A stretch of DNA of 64,000 nucleotides from DATASD01 sp035276765 (GTDB lineage Bacteria; Patescibacteriota; Saccharimonadia; Saccharimonadales; UBA4665). Positions 7,634-15,633 of the stretch are shown in pieces. The notes under the pieces were generated by a model, which was not told the origin of the DNA, searched no databases, and saw only the letters and a list, made by a program, of their open reading frames with translations. The DNA is taken from assembly GCA_035276765.1 (NCBI GenBank), contig DATELH010000002.1:62001-126000 (forward strand), written 5' to 3'. A program made the translations under genes and the position numbers. Each line of letters begins with the position of its first letter. Position 1 is the first letter of the stretch.

Positions 7634-9271
7634 ATGAGTAAAGTTGCGCATTATTTACAAGAGCATTTGATGGGCGAAGTGACTGTGGCGGCCGACGCCC
7701 GGCGCTATTTTTCCACTGATGGCAGTGTATTCACGCTGACGCCGTCACTGATTGTGTATCCACGCAACGAAAACGACGTACGTAAAGCTGCGCGCTTCAC
7801 TTGGCAACTTGCCGAACGCGGTCGGGTTATTCCGATAACGCCGCGTGGTGCTGGCACCGACCAAGGCGGCGCGGCGCTGGGTAGCGGCATCATTTTGGCA
7901 TTTCCGGCGCACATGAACCGCGTGCTCGAACTCGACGACAAAAGTGGCATGGTGAGCGTCGAACCGGGTGCAAACTATGGCAAATTGCAGCAAACTTTGC
8001 ATACCCACGAACGCTTTTTGCCGCCTTTCCCGGCCTCATTTGAATATTCAACTATCGGCGGCGCCGTTGCGAACAATGCCAGCGGCGAAAAGACGTTTAA
8101 GTACGGCGACACGCGCGAGTACGTCCGTAGCTTGCACGTGGTGCTGGCCAACGGCGAGCTTATCGAAACTGGACGTTTGAGCAAGCGCGAACTCAGTAAA
8201 AAGCTTGGCCTTTCTACCTTCGAAGGCGAAATTTACCGCGCCATTGACGCCTTGATTGAAGAACATCAAGGGCTGCTCGAAAAATCGCAGCTGAGCGTTA
8301 CCAAAAATTCTGCTGGGTACGCACTCGCGCAGGTAAAGCAAAAAGACGGTTCGTTCGACCTGACGCCTTTGTTTGTGGGCGCCCAAGGGACGCTCGGCAT
8401 TGTAACCGAAGTGGCGTTCGACACCGAACCGTACAATCCCGAGACGACGCTCCTTGTGGGATATTTTGACTCAGTGCAAGCGGCGCAAGCTGCCGTGGTA
8501 GAGTTCCGGGCCATGCCTGAATTACCAAGCGCCATCGAAATGGTCGATGACCAGCTGCTCGACCTCGTAGACAAGCTCAACCCGAACCAGCTAAAAGAAG
8601 TAGTGCAGCGGCCGTTTCCGAAGGTGGTGCTCCTTGTGGAATTTGACGGTCCGAACGAGCGTGCCCAAAAGAAATTACAAAAACGTGCCGAAAAAATTCT
8701 AGAAAAACATGCCACGAGCCATCGGCTTGAGACAGACCCGTTGCAGAAAGAGCAGCTTTGGAAGATTCGCCATTCGTCGGCGACGGTGGTGGCGCACAGC
8801 GAGGGCAATCTCAAGGCAGTGCCCATCATCGAAGACGGCGTCGTGCCGATCGAGAAATTCAGCGAATATTTAGACGGCGTATACCAACTGTTCGCGCGGC
8901 AACACCTGCACGCAGCCGTGTGGGGTCACGCCGGCGACGCTAATGTGCACATGCAGCCTTTCCTGGATTTGTCGCAGGTGGGCGACCGTCAAAAAGCTTT
9001 TCGCTTGATCGACGATTATTACAACCTCGTCATAAGTTTGGGTGGCAGCACAAGCGGTGAACACGGCGACGGTCGGTTACGCGCCCCGTACCTCGAAAAA
9101 CTATACGGCGCCGAACTGTATGGTGTATTTCAAAAGGTAAAACAGATTTTTGACCCCTATGGCACCATGAATCCGGGCGTCAAAATAAATGTTACGCTCG
9201 ACCAAGTCAAGCCGCTGCTACGCCAGACATACACGCTCGACCACTTGCACGACCACATGCCTCATTCGTAG
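7634..9271 (+). CDS. FAD-linked oxidase, GlcD / D-lactate dehydrogenase type
   Basis: 545 residues. The N-terminal PCMH-type FAD domain shows ITPRGAGTDQGGAAL (around 73-87) and GGAVANNASGEKTFKYGDT, the usual pyrophosphate loop and isoalloxazine contacts. The C-terminal FAD-oxidase_C domain has GHAGDANVHMQPF (about 431) and GEHGDGRLRAPYL (about 475), the family's active-site histidine motifs, and ends with FDPYGTMNPGVK. It should oxidise a 2-hydroxy acid such as D-lactate or glycolate and pass electrons to a carrier. The Fe-S C-terminal domain of some relatives is absent. Flanked by tRNA-Leu downstream; no partner subunit nearby. Confidence 0.9.
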   Translation: MSKVAHYLQEHLMGEVTVAADARRYFSTDGSVFTLTPSLIVYPRNENDVRKAARFTWQLAERGRVIPITPRGAGTDQGGAALGSGIILAFPAHMNRVLELDDKSGMVSVEPGANYGKLQQTLHTHERFLPPFPASFEYSTIGGAVANNASGEKTFKYGDTREYVRSLHVVLANGELIETGRLSKRELSKKLGLSTFEGEIYRAIDALIEEHQGLLEKSQLSVTKNSAGYALAQVKQKDGSFDLTPLFVGAQGTLGIVTEVAFDTEPYNPETTLLVGYFDSVQAAQAAVVEFRAMPELPSAIEMVDDQLLDLVDKLNPNQLKEVVQRPFPKVVLLVEFDGPNERAQKKLQKRAEKILEKHATSHRLETDPLQKEQLWKIRHSSATVVAHSEGNLKAVPIIEDGVVPIEKFSEYLDGVYQLFARQHLHAAVWGHAGDANVHMQPFLDLSQVGDRQKAFRLIDDYYNLVISLGGSTSGEHGDGRLRAPYLEKLYGAELYGVFQKVKQIFDPYGTMNPGVKINVTLDQVKPLLRQTYTLDHLHDHMPHS

Positions 9272-9288
9272 GCGCCCGTACAATTCTC

Positions 9289-9317
9289 TTGAGTTTTTTG
9301 CCAAAAACAGATAAGAT
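9289..9317 (+). promoter_or_regulatory. Promoter of tRNA-Leu(GAG)
   Basis: TTGAGT, 17-bp spacer, TAAGAT; predicted +1 near 9324, six bases before the tRNA. Confidence 0.6.
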
Positions 9318-9329
9318 AGTGCAAGTCAC

Positions 9330-9414
9330 GCGGACGTGGCGGAATCGGTAGACGCGCTACTTTGAGGTGGTAGTGAGGAGACTCGTGGAGGTTCAAGTCC
9401 TCTCGTCCGCACCA
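9330..9414 (+). tRNA. tRNA-Leu (anticodon GAG)
   Basis: Acceptor stem gcggacg/cgtccgc, encoded CCA, long variable arm, anticodon loop TTGAGGT giving GAG. It reads CUC and CUU, two of the three Leu codons in the leuS leader ORF at 35418. Confidence 0.96.
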
Positions 9415-9454
9415 AAGAAAAAGCCCGAAATTCCATATTTCGGGCTTTTTCTTT
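9414..9454. terminator. Bidirectional terminator, 18-bp perfect inverted repeat
   Basis: AAAGAAAAAGCCCGAAAT and its exact complement flank a 5-nt loop, with A and T runs at both ends. It serves tRNA-Leu on the plus strand and the convergent gene at 9464 on the minus strand. Confidence 0.92.
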
Positions 9455-9463
9455 GGACTTGCA

Positions 9464-10024
9464 CTACGCGGCCGCTTCGGGCGGTAACGGGTAGAAAGTA
9501 GTAATGGCGCACTCCGAAAAACCGAGGACTGTTTCGATACCTCGATAGACTTTAATCTCGGCACCGAGTGGCAGGTTGGGCGGATATAATGGGCCGGTTT
9601 CGTCCATGATAGGAACTCTGGCAAGCTTCAATATACCTCTGCCGAAGCGCGAGTACACAAGCGTATTAAACTGTTCGATATCGTTGCCTTCGCTTTCTTC
9701 GGGACGCGTTCGCTTTAGGTGTGCCTCGGTATTGGGCGTTCGAGGGACGTGCGTTCCAACGATCCAATCATACTTTGCAACGTTTATATCTGTGAGATAG
9801 CTCGCCATATTGCTGAGCTGCCGGCGTGCGTCATAGCTGTCGGGCTGTAATGATTCTTTTGCGGCTTTAAAAAGTTTTCTAGTGTAATGCTCGCGCATAG
9901 AGCCGAATTGAAGGCTGTAGTTGGCGGGTCGCGTCGTAAGGACGCCGTGCTCGTCCACGAAAGGCAATTCGCCTACGTGATAATATGGTTCGAACGTCGG
10001 GCTTTGGCGGAACGGTTCTTTCAT
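9464..10024 (-). CDS. Hypothetical protein (186 aa)
   Basis: A soluble, mixed alpha/beta protein with many Tyr and Arg residues, no transmembrane segment and no motif I recognise. The start is likely the ATG at 10024 (MKEPFR). The in-frame ATG at 10033 directly abuts the -10 hexamer and would lie upstream of the predicted transcription start near 10027. This makes the mRNA near-leaderless. It is separated from tRNA-Leu by the perfect-repeat terminator and is divergent from tRNA-Val. Confidence 0.65.
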   Translation of the reverse strand: MKEPFRQSPTFEPYYHVGELPFVDEHGVLTTRPANYSLQFGSMREHYTRKLFKAAKESLQPDSYDARRQLSNMASYLTDINVAKYDWIVGTHVPRTPNTEAHLKRTRPEESEGNDIEQFNTLVYSRFGRGILKLARVPIMDETGPLYPPNLPLGAEIKVYRGIETVLGFSECAITTFYPLPPEAAA

Positions 10025-10033
10025 AGTGCGCAT

Positions 10034-10042
10034 ATTATACCA
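10034..10042 (-). promoter_or_regulatory. Extended -10 promoter, near-leaderless (gene ending 9464)
   Basis: TGG-TATAAT on the minus strand; predicted +1 at about 10027, three bases before ATG 10024. Confidence 0.6.
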
Positions 10043-10077
10043 TATACTTTACTCTTGTGAATTATGAAAGTTTATCG

Positions 10078-10083
10078 TACAAT
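10078..10083 (+). promoter_or_regulatory. -10 element of tRNA-Val
   Basis: TACAAT; predicted +1 near 10090, eight bases upstream of the tRNA. Confidence 0.5.
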
Positions 10084-10097
10084 ACTCTGGTATTTCC

Positions 10098-10174
10098 GGG
10101 TGATTAGCTCAGTTGGCTAGAGCATCTCGTTTACACCGAGAGGGTCGGGGGTTCGAGTCCCTCATCACCCACCA
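10098..10174 (+). tRNA. tRNA-Val (anticodon UAC)
   Basis: Acceptor gggtgat/atcaccc, encoded CCA, anticodon stem tctcg/cgaga around TTTACAC (anticodon UAC), normal D and T arms; 77 nt. Confidence 0.96.
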
Positions 10175-10178
10175 AAAT

Positions 10179-10208
10179 CAGCTGTCTTTCGACGGCTGTT
10201 TTGTTTTT
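10179..10208 (+). terminator. Terminator after tRNA-Val
   Basis: CAGCTGTC / GACGGCTG stem (one G-U), TTTC loop, followed by TTTTGTTTTT. Confidence 0.82.
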
Positions 10209-10235
10209 AAGCTCTTTTTGCGTTGCGCTTGTGCA

Positions 10236-10244
10236 TGCTACAGT
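10236..10244 (+). promoter_or_regulatory. Extended -10 promoter, leaderless (gene at 10251)
   Basis: TGC-TACAGT ends exactly 6 nt before ATG 10251. Confidence 0.6.
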
Positions 10245-10250
10245 AGCAAT

Positions 10251-10931
10251 ATGTACATAATCAAAGCAGGCGAACGGTTCCCCGGACCAGAAATAAGCAA
10301 CATCCCAAAATATTATATAAGCGACCACGACCATACGGGCGAAAGGTCGAGCGCCGCGGGTCTGATACAATCGGCTACTATCGGGGCGATTGCGATGAGC
10401 GACGTGGCGCTCAAGCACGGCTCGGATTTACATGAACTTGTAAGGGCCACGAAAGACGGCCTCATCAAAGTCCCCCCGGCGCTAGGCGTGACCGTAGAAA
10501 AGGTTCTTGGCGCAAACTATGAAGATCACCTCCAGATGCGTATGGAAGCTTTGTCGCAGCGGAAAGCCCGAACACAAGACCTCTCGCCGCCGTTCAATTA
10601 CGAGCTGCGACGCCTGGAATCGTCCCAGTCTGCGCCAAAATTCTACAACGACCAAGGCTTTGCGCTCGGACCTTACCCAAACGAAGAGCATTATTTTTAC
10701 TATGGCGAGGTAGCTACGATGAAAGGCGTCTTAACGTCTGCGCAAAAAGATTATGCCGAGGAGCAGAAGCTGCCGTATGTTGACGCTTACTTACAGATGG
10801 ACACGAGTCCGTCTAAAGAACCTGTGGTAATCGGTGAAGTGCCTGTGCTGGGAGTGGGCGGTTCATACGATGAATTTGTCCCCAAGGTTATATTGCATGG
10901 TGATAACCCAAAAGACTGGGTGCATTTATAG
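10251..10931 (+). CDS. Hypothetical protein (226 aa)
   Basis: A soluble protein beginning MYIIKAGERFPGPE. It has no recognised motif or membrane segment; the middle is helical (EKVLGANYEDHLQMRMEALS) and the C-terminal third strand-rich (VVIGEVPVLGVGG). The open frame extends upstream through the tRNA and its terminator, so that part is not coding. The true start is the ATG at 10251, exactly 6 nt after an extended -10, which implies a leaderless mRNA. It is a monocistronic unit. Confidence 0.7.
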   Translation: MYIIKAGERFPGPEISNIPKYYISDHDHTGERSSAAGLIQSATIGAIAMSDVALKHGSDLHELVRATKDGLIKVPPALGVTVEKVLGANYEDHLQMRMEALSQRKARTQDLSPPFNYELRRLESSQSAPKFYNDQGFALGPYPNEEHYFYYGEVATMKGVLTSAQKDYAEEQKLPYVDAYLQMDTSPSKEPVVIGEVPVLGVGGSYDEFVPKVILHGDNPKDWVHL

Positions 10932-11034
10932 ATTAGTCTAGGAGGCTATGAAATATCTTACATTTTTGCATTGTTTTTTTGAAAAATATGGCTAAACTTA
11001 AGAATATATTAGACATAACCATTATTGGAGCAGT

Positions 11035-12696
11035 ATGACCAACCTCTTAAAAAGATTCAGCTCAACACAAAAAAGAAACATCCTGATAAGTGGTGTCGTC
11101 GTGGTGGCGGTTGCACTTGTAGGGTACGCATTGAAAGCTTCGCATGCTGCGGGCTTTTTTGCTTCCATTGAAGCGAGCCTCACGAGCGTAAGCGGCAATG
11201 CGACGCTTGCAAGCGACTCGACCGTCACTGGCGGTAAGGTTATCCAGTTCGGCAATGGCAGCACGCCGCCGCCGACTGCTGGCACTTGGCCAAGCGCGCC
11301 GCCCGCCCAAATTTGTGGGAACACCGGGATGCTGAATGCTGGTCCCACTGCCGCACCAGCAGGGGCGATTACGGTGCCGGCTGGCAACAACAGCAATATT
11401 AACTTTACGCAAGATAGCAAGACTTTCTGGTTCGCGCCAGGCGTTCACACACTAGGTACCGACCAATACTCGCAAATTGAGCCAGGCAGCAACAGTACTT
11501 ATATTGGTGCGCCGGGTGCAGTCCTCGATGGCCAAAACAAGAACTTGTACGCCTTCACACAGCACGCTACGAATGTCACTATCAAATATCTGACGGTTCA
11601 AAACTTCGGACCTGCGGGCGCAAACAACAACGAAGGTGTCGTTAACCACGACGGTGGCCATGGCTGGACCATTTCATACAATACCGTGAAAGGTAACGCC
11701 GGTGCCGGTGTCTTCATTGGCTCGGGCGATGTGGTCAGCTACAACTGTCTGACCTACAACGGCCAGTATGGCTTTAGCGCGTACGAAGACGCAGGTGTAT
11801 CGAACGTCACTCTCGATCACAACGAAATCTCATACAACAACCAAGACAACTGGGAAGCCAAGATTGACGGCTGTGGCTGTACCGGTGGCGGTAAATTCTG
11901 GTCTACTGTAAATGCCACCGTTACCAACAACTACGTCCACCACAACAAGAGTGTTGGTATCTGGGCTGACAACAACAACGCCGGGTTCCTCGTCCAAGGC
12001 AACTACATTTCCGATAACGACGACGTTGGTATTCTGTACGAAACAAGCTACAACGCACTCATTAAAAATAACGCGCTGATCCACAATGCTGTTGTGTCGG
12101 GCCCTGGCAATCCGGGCTTCCCGACGTCCGCCATCTACGTGTCTGAATCGGGCGCCGACAACCGGGTTGCGACCGCATACAACAATACGTTCGACATCAC
12201 AGGCAACTTATTCCAGGACAACTGGGGCGGTGTTGCCCTCTGGGAGAACGCCGACCGCTTCTGCGGCTCGCCAGCGAACACCTCAACCGGGGAATGCACG
12301 CTCGTGAATCCATCGGTCGTAAAGGAAAGCACTTGTAACTCCACCAATATCGCAAAGGCTCCTTACTACGACGACTGCCGCTGGAAGACCAAGAACGTGA
12401 AGGTTACAGGTAACACCTTCAAACAAACTCCGTCCAACGTCAGCTCTAGCTGTACCTTCGCCAACAGTTGTGGCCTGAACGCCATCTTCTCGAACTACGG
12501 TTCCTACCCAAGTTGGTCGCCATACAAAGGTACCGTTGTCGAAGACGCCATTACCTACAAGCAAAACAACACCTTTGCAAACAACACATACCTTGGCTCA
12601 TGGGAATTCCTGCCGTACGAGCAAGGCTCACCTAAGACCTTCGCCCAGTGGCAAGCAAGCCCATACAACCAAGACGCAGGGAGCACGAAGCAATGA
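11035..12696 (+). CDS. Exported right-handed beta-helix protein (paralogue 1)
   Basis: 553 residues. A short basic N-terminus (KRFSSTQKRN) and a hydrophobic helix (about 18-36) look like a signal anchor. From about residue 85 the protein is a parallel beta-helix of the pectate-lyase type: repeated N-x-V/I-x-x-N turns such as VTIKYLTVQN, WTISYNTVKGN and VTNNYVHHN. CGCTGGGKFW and ENADRFCG are conserved with the paralogue at 54313. No catalytic residues could be assigned; it may bind or cleave a polysaccharide at the surface. GGAG precedes ATG 11035. It overlaps the next gene by ATGA, so the two are co-translated. Confidence 0.82.
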   Translation: MTNLLKRFSSTQKRNILISGVVVVAVALVGYALKASHAAGFFASIEASLTSVSGNATLASDSTVTGGKVIQFGNGSTPPPTAGTWPSAPPAQICGNTGMLNAGPTAAPAGAITVPAGNNSNINFTQDSKTFWFAPGVHTLGTDQYSQIEPGSNSTYIGAPGAVLDGQNKNLYAFTQHATNVTIKYLTVQNFGPAGANNNEGVVNHDGGHGWTISYNTVKGNAGAGVFIGSGDVVSYNCLTYNGQYGFSAYEDAGVSNVTLDHNEISYNNQDNWEAKIDGCGCTGGGKFWSTVNATVTNNYVHHNKSVGIWADNNNAGFLVQGNYISDNDDVGILYETSYNALIKNNALIHNAVVSGPGNPGFPTSAIYVSESGADNRVATAYNNTFDITGNLFQDNWGGVALWENADRFCGSPANTSTGECTLVNPSVVKESTCNSTNIAKAPYYDDCRWKTKNVKVTGNTFKQTPSNVSSSCTFANSCGLNAIFSNYGSYPSWSPYKGTVVEDAITYKQNNTFANNTYLGSWEFLPYEQGSPKTFAQWQASPYNQDAGSTKQ

Positions 12697-14396
12697 TGAT
12701 GTTACATAAAATAACTAGAGTAGGTAGTGCCATGACTCGCAACATAAAAACCCCTTTTCGCACAGTAACTAAAGCCAAACAGGTGGCTACACTCGGACTT
12801 GGCGCCTTGCTTGTGGCGGGATCCTCGCTCTTGTTCCTTACTAACAAAGCGCAGGCTGCCGCTTGTACCGCACCTTCTACCGATTACGGTACGGCCACCT
12901 CAACCGTTAAAATCGACACCACGGCCACCTACAATATTTGGAGCCAAATGTATGTACCTGACACCAACAACAACTCCTACTTACTCGAAGTTGATGGCAC
13001 GAACTGCTTTGTCGTCGGCGACGGCAGCATTACGCCAAATACGTGGAGCTGGGTTAACTTCCAAAATGGCACCACAAATTCGATTGTCTCACTCAACTTG
13101 AGCGCTGGGGACCACACGGTAAAGATGATCGGCCGAGAGTCTGGCGTGCAATTAGGCCGCCTATTGTTCTTATCAGACACGGGTTGTGTACCGACCGGAA
13201 CGGGCTCGAACTGTACTGTTGCAGCCGACACCACACCACCGGTTGTCAGTCTCACCACGCCAACAAATGGTTCGACAGTATCCGGTACGGTTAACGCCGC
13301 AGCAACTGCGACCGACAATGTAGGTGTTACAAAAGTAGAGTTCTACGTGAACGGCGCACTCGCCGCAACCGACACGAGCGGCCCTTACACCTACGCTTGG
13401 AATACGACAGCTGTTGCAAACGGCGCTAATACGGTAAGTGCGAAAGCTTACGACGCCGCTGGCAATATTGCTTCCTCGGATGTTGCACAAGTAACGGTCA
13501 ACAACACAACGCCAGGCGACACGCAAGCGCCAAGTGTACCGACGAACGTGACAGCCACTGCCGACGCACCGAACAAGGTTACTGTGAAATGGAGCGCCTC
13601 CAGCGACAACGTGGGCGTGGTAGGCTACATTGTATCGCGCAATAACGTCCCGGTTGCAGACGTAACAAGCGGCACACAGTACGTAGATAACTCAGTATTG
13701 CCAGGCACGAAATACGCCTACCAAGTGAGTGCTTACGACGCCGCAAAAAACAGCTCGGCCGCATCGACAACCGCAACAGTTACGACGCCAAACCCAACCA
13801 CTGCCGACACGCAAGCGCCAACTGCTCCAAAACGGCTCAACGCGCAAGCTGTCAGCAGTTCACAGATCAACTTGAAGTGGGCTGCCTCCACCGACAACGT
13901 GGGCGTGGCAGCATACGACATTTACCGCTCATTGGGTGATGGCAGCGGCTCGTCAAGCAAGATCGCAACTGTTACCACTACGAGCTACGGCGACACTGGC
14001 CTAGCTGCTGGCACGCAGTACGCATATTTCGTCAAAGCTCGTGATGCTGCAGGCAACGTAAGCGGCGAATCGAATACTGATGCTGAACGGACCAAAGGCA
14101 AGGCCACGACTACAACGGGCACTCTCACCGGAACTGTTAGCTACAACAGTACGACAGCTATGATCGGAAGCAACATCGCCTACGCTGCGAACACAGGTAA
14201 CCGTCCACAAATTACGCTTCGCGTAAACGGTGATCGACACATTTACACGGTTAATTCAAAGGGCAAATACAAAATCCCTAACCTTCCTGCCGGCGACTAT
14301 CAAGCGATATACAGCGCGAAAGGTGCAAAATCCCAAACGGTAACGGTCAAGATCAAAGCAGGAAAGACGACCGTCCAAAACATAACATTGCACTAA
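12693..14396 (+). CDS. Exported multidomain adhesin-like protein (Ig-like, two Fn3, CNA-B/carboxypeptidase-regulatory-like domain)
   Basis: 567 residues. A hydrophobic export segment ends near KAQAAA. It is followed by a ~120-residue domain (CTAPSTDYG to FLSDTGC) resembling a carbohydrate-binding sandwich, then a Big_9-type Ig domain (VEFYVNGALAATDTSGPYT). Two fibronectin type III domains come next, each with WSAS/WAASTDNVGV and a DxAKNxS/DAAGNVS end. The C-terminal ~90 residues look like a CarboxypepD_reg-like sandwich (YKIPNLPAGDYQAIYS). All point to surface adhesion or glycan binding. The start at 12693 (ATGA overlap) is preferred; 12732 is possible. Confidence 0.8.
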   Translation: MMMLHKITRVGSAMTRNIKTPFRTVTKAKQVATLGLGALLVAGSSLLFLTNKAQAAACTAPSTDYGTATSTVKIDTTATYNIWSQMYVPDTNNNSYLLEVDGTNCFVVGDGSITPNTWSWVNFQNGTTNSIVSLNLSAGDHTVKMIGRESGVQLGRLLFLSDTGCVPTGTGSNCTVAADTTPPVVSLTTPTNGSTVSGTVNAAATATDNVGVTKVEFYVNGALAATDTSGPYTYAWNTTAVANGANTVSAKAYDAAGNIASSDVAQVTVNNTTPGDTQAPSVPTNVTATADAPNKVTVKWSASSDNVGVVGYIVSRNNVPVADVTSGTQYVDNSVLPGTKYAYQVSAYDAAKNSSAASTTATVTTPNPTTADTQAPTAPKRLNAQAVSSSQINLKWAASTDNVGVAAYDIYRSLGDGSGSSSKIATVTTTSYGDTGLAAGTQYAYFVKARDAAGNVSGESNTDAERTKGKATTTTGTLTGTVSYNSTTAMIGSNIAYAANTGNRPQITLRVNGDRHIYTVNSKGKYKIPNLPAGDYQAIYSAKGAKSQTVTVKIKAGKTTVQNITLH

Positions 14397-14415
14397 AAGA
14401 CGGAGGATTGAAACT

Positions 14416-14868
14416 ATGGAAGCAAATACAAGTCAAATACCAGAACAAGACAAACCAATTGACGCCTCGGACGTGACGCCCGGACGACGTCGCCAGGGTA
14501 AGTGGTTCATAAAGGGCCTTACGGTTGCCGCTGTATTGGTTGTAGCAGTTGCCGCTGTACTGGTTGTCCAAAACAAAAACAATGCCAGCGCGACACCTAT
14601 TGCCAGCGTCCAAATCACCGACAGTTCATTTTCGCCAAGCACCATCCGAATTAAGAAGAACCAAAGTGTAACCTGGACAAACAACGACACGGCAGCGCAC
14701 CAAATTGCATCGGACCCATATCCATCGCACTCCATTTTGCCCAGCCTAAACAGCGTATCGCTCAATCAGAACGATAGCTATACCTACACCTTTGAAAATA
14801 CCGGAACATTTACCTACCACGACCCGCAGAACCCCTCGGAACTAAGAGGGACAGTCATCGTCGAATAA
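14416..14868 (+). CDS. Membrane-anchored cupredoxin-fold protein lacking the copper Cys
   Basis: 150 residues: cytoplasmic tail, one transmembrane helix (about 34-52), then a ~95-residue cupredoxin domain (VQITDSSFSPSTIRIKKNQ, VTWTNNDTAAHQI). In plastocyanin-type proteins the last loop is Y-x-C-x-x-H-P-x-M. Here it reads YHDPQNPSELRG, so the Cys, second His and Met ligands are absent, although other His residues (AAHQ, PSHS, YHD) remain. It might bind copper differently or not at all. GGAGG precedes the ATG, 19 bp after the Ig/Fn3 gene, so it is third in this surface operon. Confidence 0.78.
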   Translation: MEANTSQIPEQDKPIDASDVTPGRRRQGKWFIKGLTVAAVLVVAVAAVLVVQNKNNASATPIASVQITDSSFSPSTIRIKKNQSVTWTNNDTAAHQIASDPYPSHSILPSLNSVSLNQNDSYTYTFENTGTFTYHDPQNPSELRGTVIVE

Positions 14869-14922
14869 GTAGGCAGGGTTGCTCGTTTTGCAGTGTTATA
14901 GACATTTGCAAGACGAGTGCCT

Positions 14923-14928
14923 TATGAT
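14923..14928 (+). promoter_or_regulatory. -10 promoter, leaderless GTG (gene at 14935)
   Basis: TATGAT ends exactly 6 nt before the GTG at 14935. There is no Shine-Dalgarno. Confidence 0.55.
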
Positions 14929-14934
14929 AAAAAG

Positions 14935-15567
14935 GTGAAACAATCGCGGCTTTTACTTACGCTCTTGCAACCTTCGATCCTAAGTTTTGTGTGCACGAGC
15001 TTGTTTGCTGCTGCCGCGCTGCTTGGTTCGAGTTGGTCATACCTTAAAACGCAACCATTTTTTACGACGTATTTTTCAGGTGATTACGGGCTGCATACGC
15101 TCGTGTCGGATGTAAATGCCACTATCGGCAGCACGCTCAACAAAATCCTCTCATACAACATTATTGTCGTTTGCTTTGCGGTGCTTATTGGGCTGATCGT
15201 TTTTGCCATACTTCAAAGCGTCCACCACATGCACATAGAAATGTCCGAAGCTATCGACGACATTAAATATGCGAGCTACCAAAACAAGTCGGCGCTCGAA
15301 AAGAGTTTAGAGGTACGTGTTGGATTGCGCGTGGTAACGGCACTGGCTTGGCTTGGCTATTCACTGTTTTTCTTTAACGCGCTCATACCGTTGTGCGCCA
15401 CACTCGTGACCAAACACTACGGTTCGGTGGTTGGCCCGATCAGCAACTTACTGGCATTTACTGTTTTGCTCGTGGCGACGCATTTTCATGTTATTTTTGC
15501 GCGATTGCTAGTGCTACGGCCGCGTTTGTTTGGCGTGGTGGAAGCTTTAGAGGGGCGCGGCCATTAA
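14935..15567 (+). CDS. Four-helix integral membrane protein, unknown function
   Basis: 210 residues with four hydrophobic segments (LSFVCTSLFAAAALLG, NIIVVCFAVLIGLIVFAIL, VVTALAWLGYSLFFFNALI, LLAFTVLLVATHFHVIFA) and a conserved-looking charged loop between helices 2 and 3. No family was recognised. The GTG at 14935 is chosen because the TATGAT hexamer sits 6 nt before it; an upstream in-frame GTG (14917) would lie inside the promoter. It is a separate unit after the cupredoxin gene. Confidence 0.7.
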   Translation: MKQSRLLLTLLQPSILSFVCTSLFAAAALLGSSWSYLKTQPFFTTYFSGDYGLHTLVSDVNATIGSTLNKILSYNIIVVCFAVLIGLIVFAILQSVHHMHIEMSEAIDDIKYASYQNKSALEKSLEVRVGLRVVTALAWLGYSLFFFNALIPLCATLVTKHYGSVVGPISNLLAFTVLLVATHFHVIFARLLVLRPRLFGVVEALEGRGH

Positions 15568-15619
15568 GGTTTGCTGAATAAATGGCAGGCGCTACCCTCG
15601 CATTTTATGGCGCTTGCGA

Positions 15620-15625
15620 TATACT
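15620..15625 (+). promoter_or_regulatory. -10 promoter, near-leaderless (gene at 15634)
   Basis: TATACT, 8 nt before ATG 15634; predicted 2-nt leader. Confidence 0.55.
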
Positions 15626-15633
15626 ACTAACAT

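Noticed and set aside
9262..9624. Minus-strand ORF across tRNA-Leu(GAG)
   Set aside because: Its protein is the antisense of a tRNA and terminator; such products are common false genes.
10131..10418. Minus-strand ORF across tRNA-Val ending GDEGLEPPTLSV
   Set aside because: Another common antisense tRNA artefact; the real gene on the plus strand starts at 10251.
10952..10999. 15-codon ORF with AGGAGG before 11035
   Set aside because: The Shine-Dalgarno is only 2 nt from the ATG, the codons show no bias, and no link to the next gene is visible.
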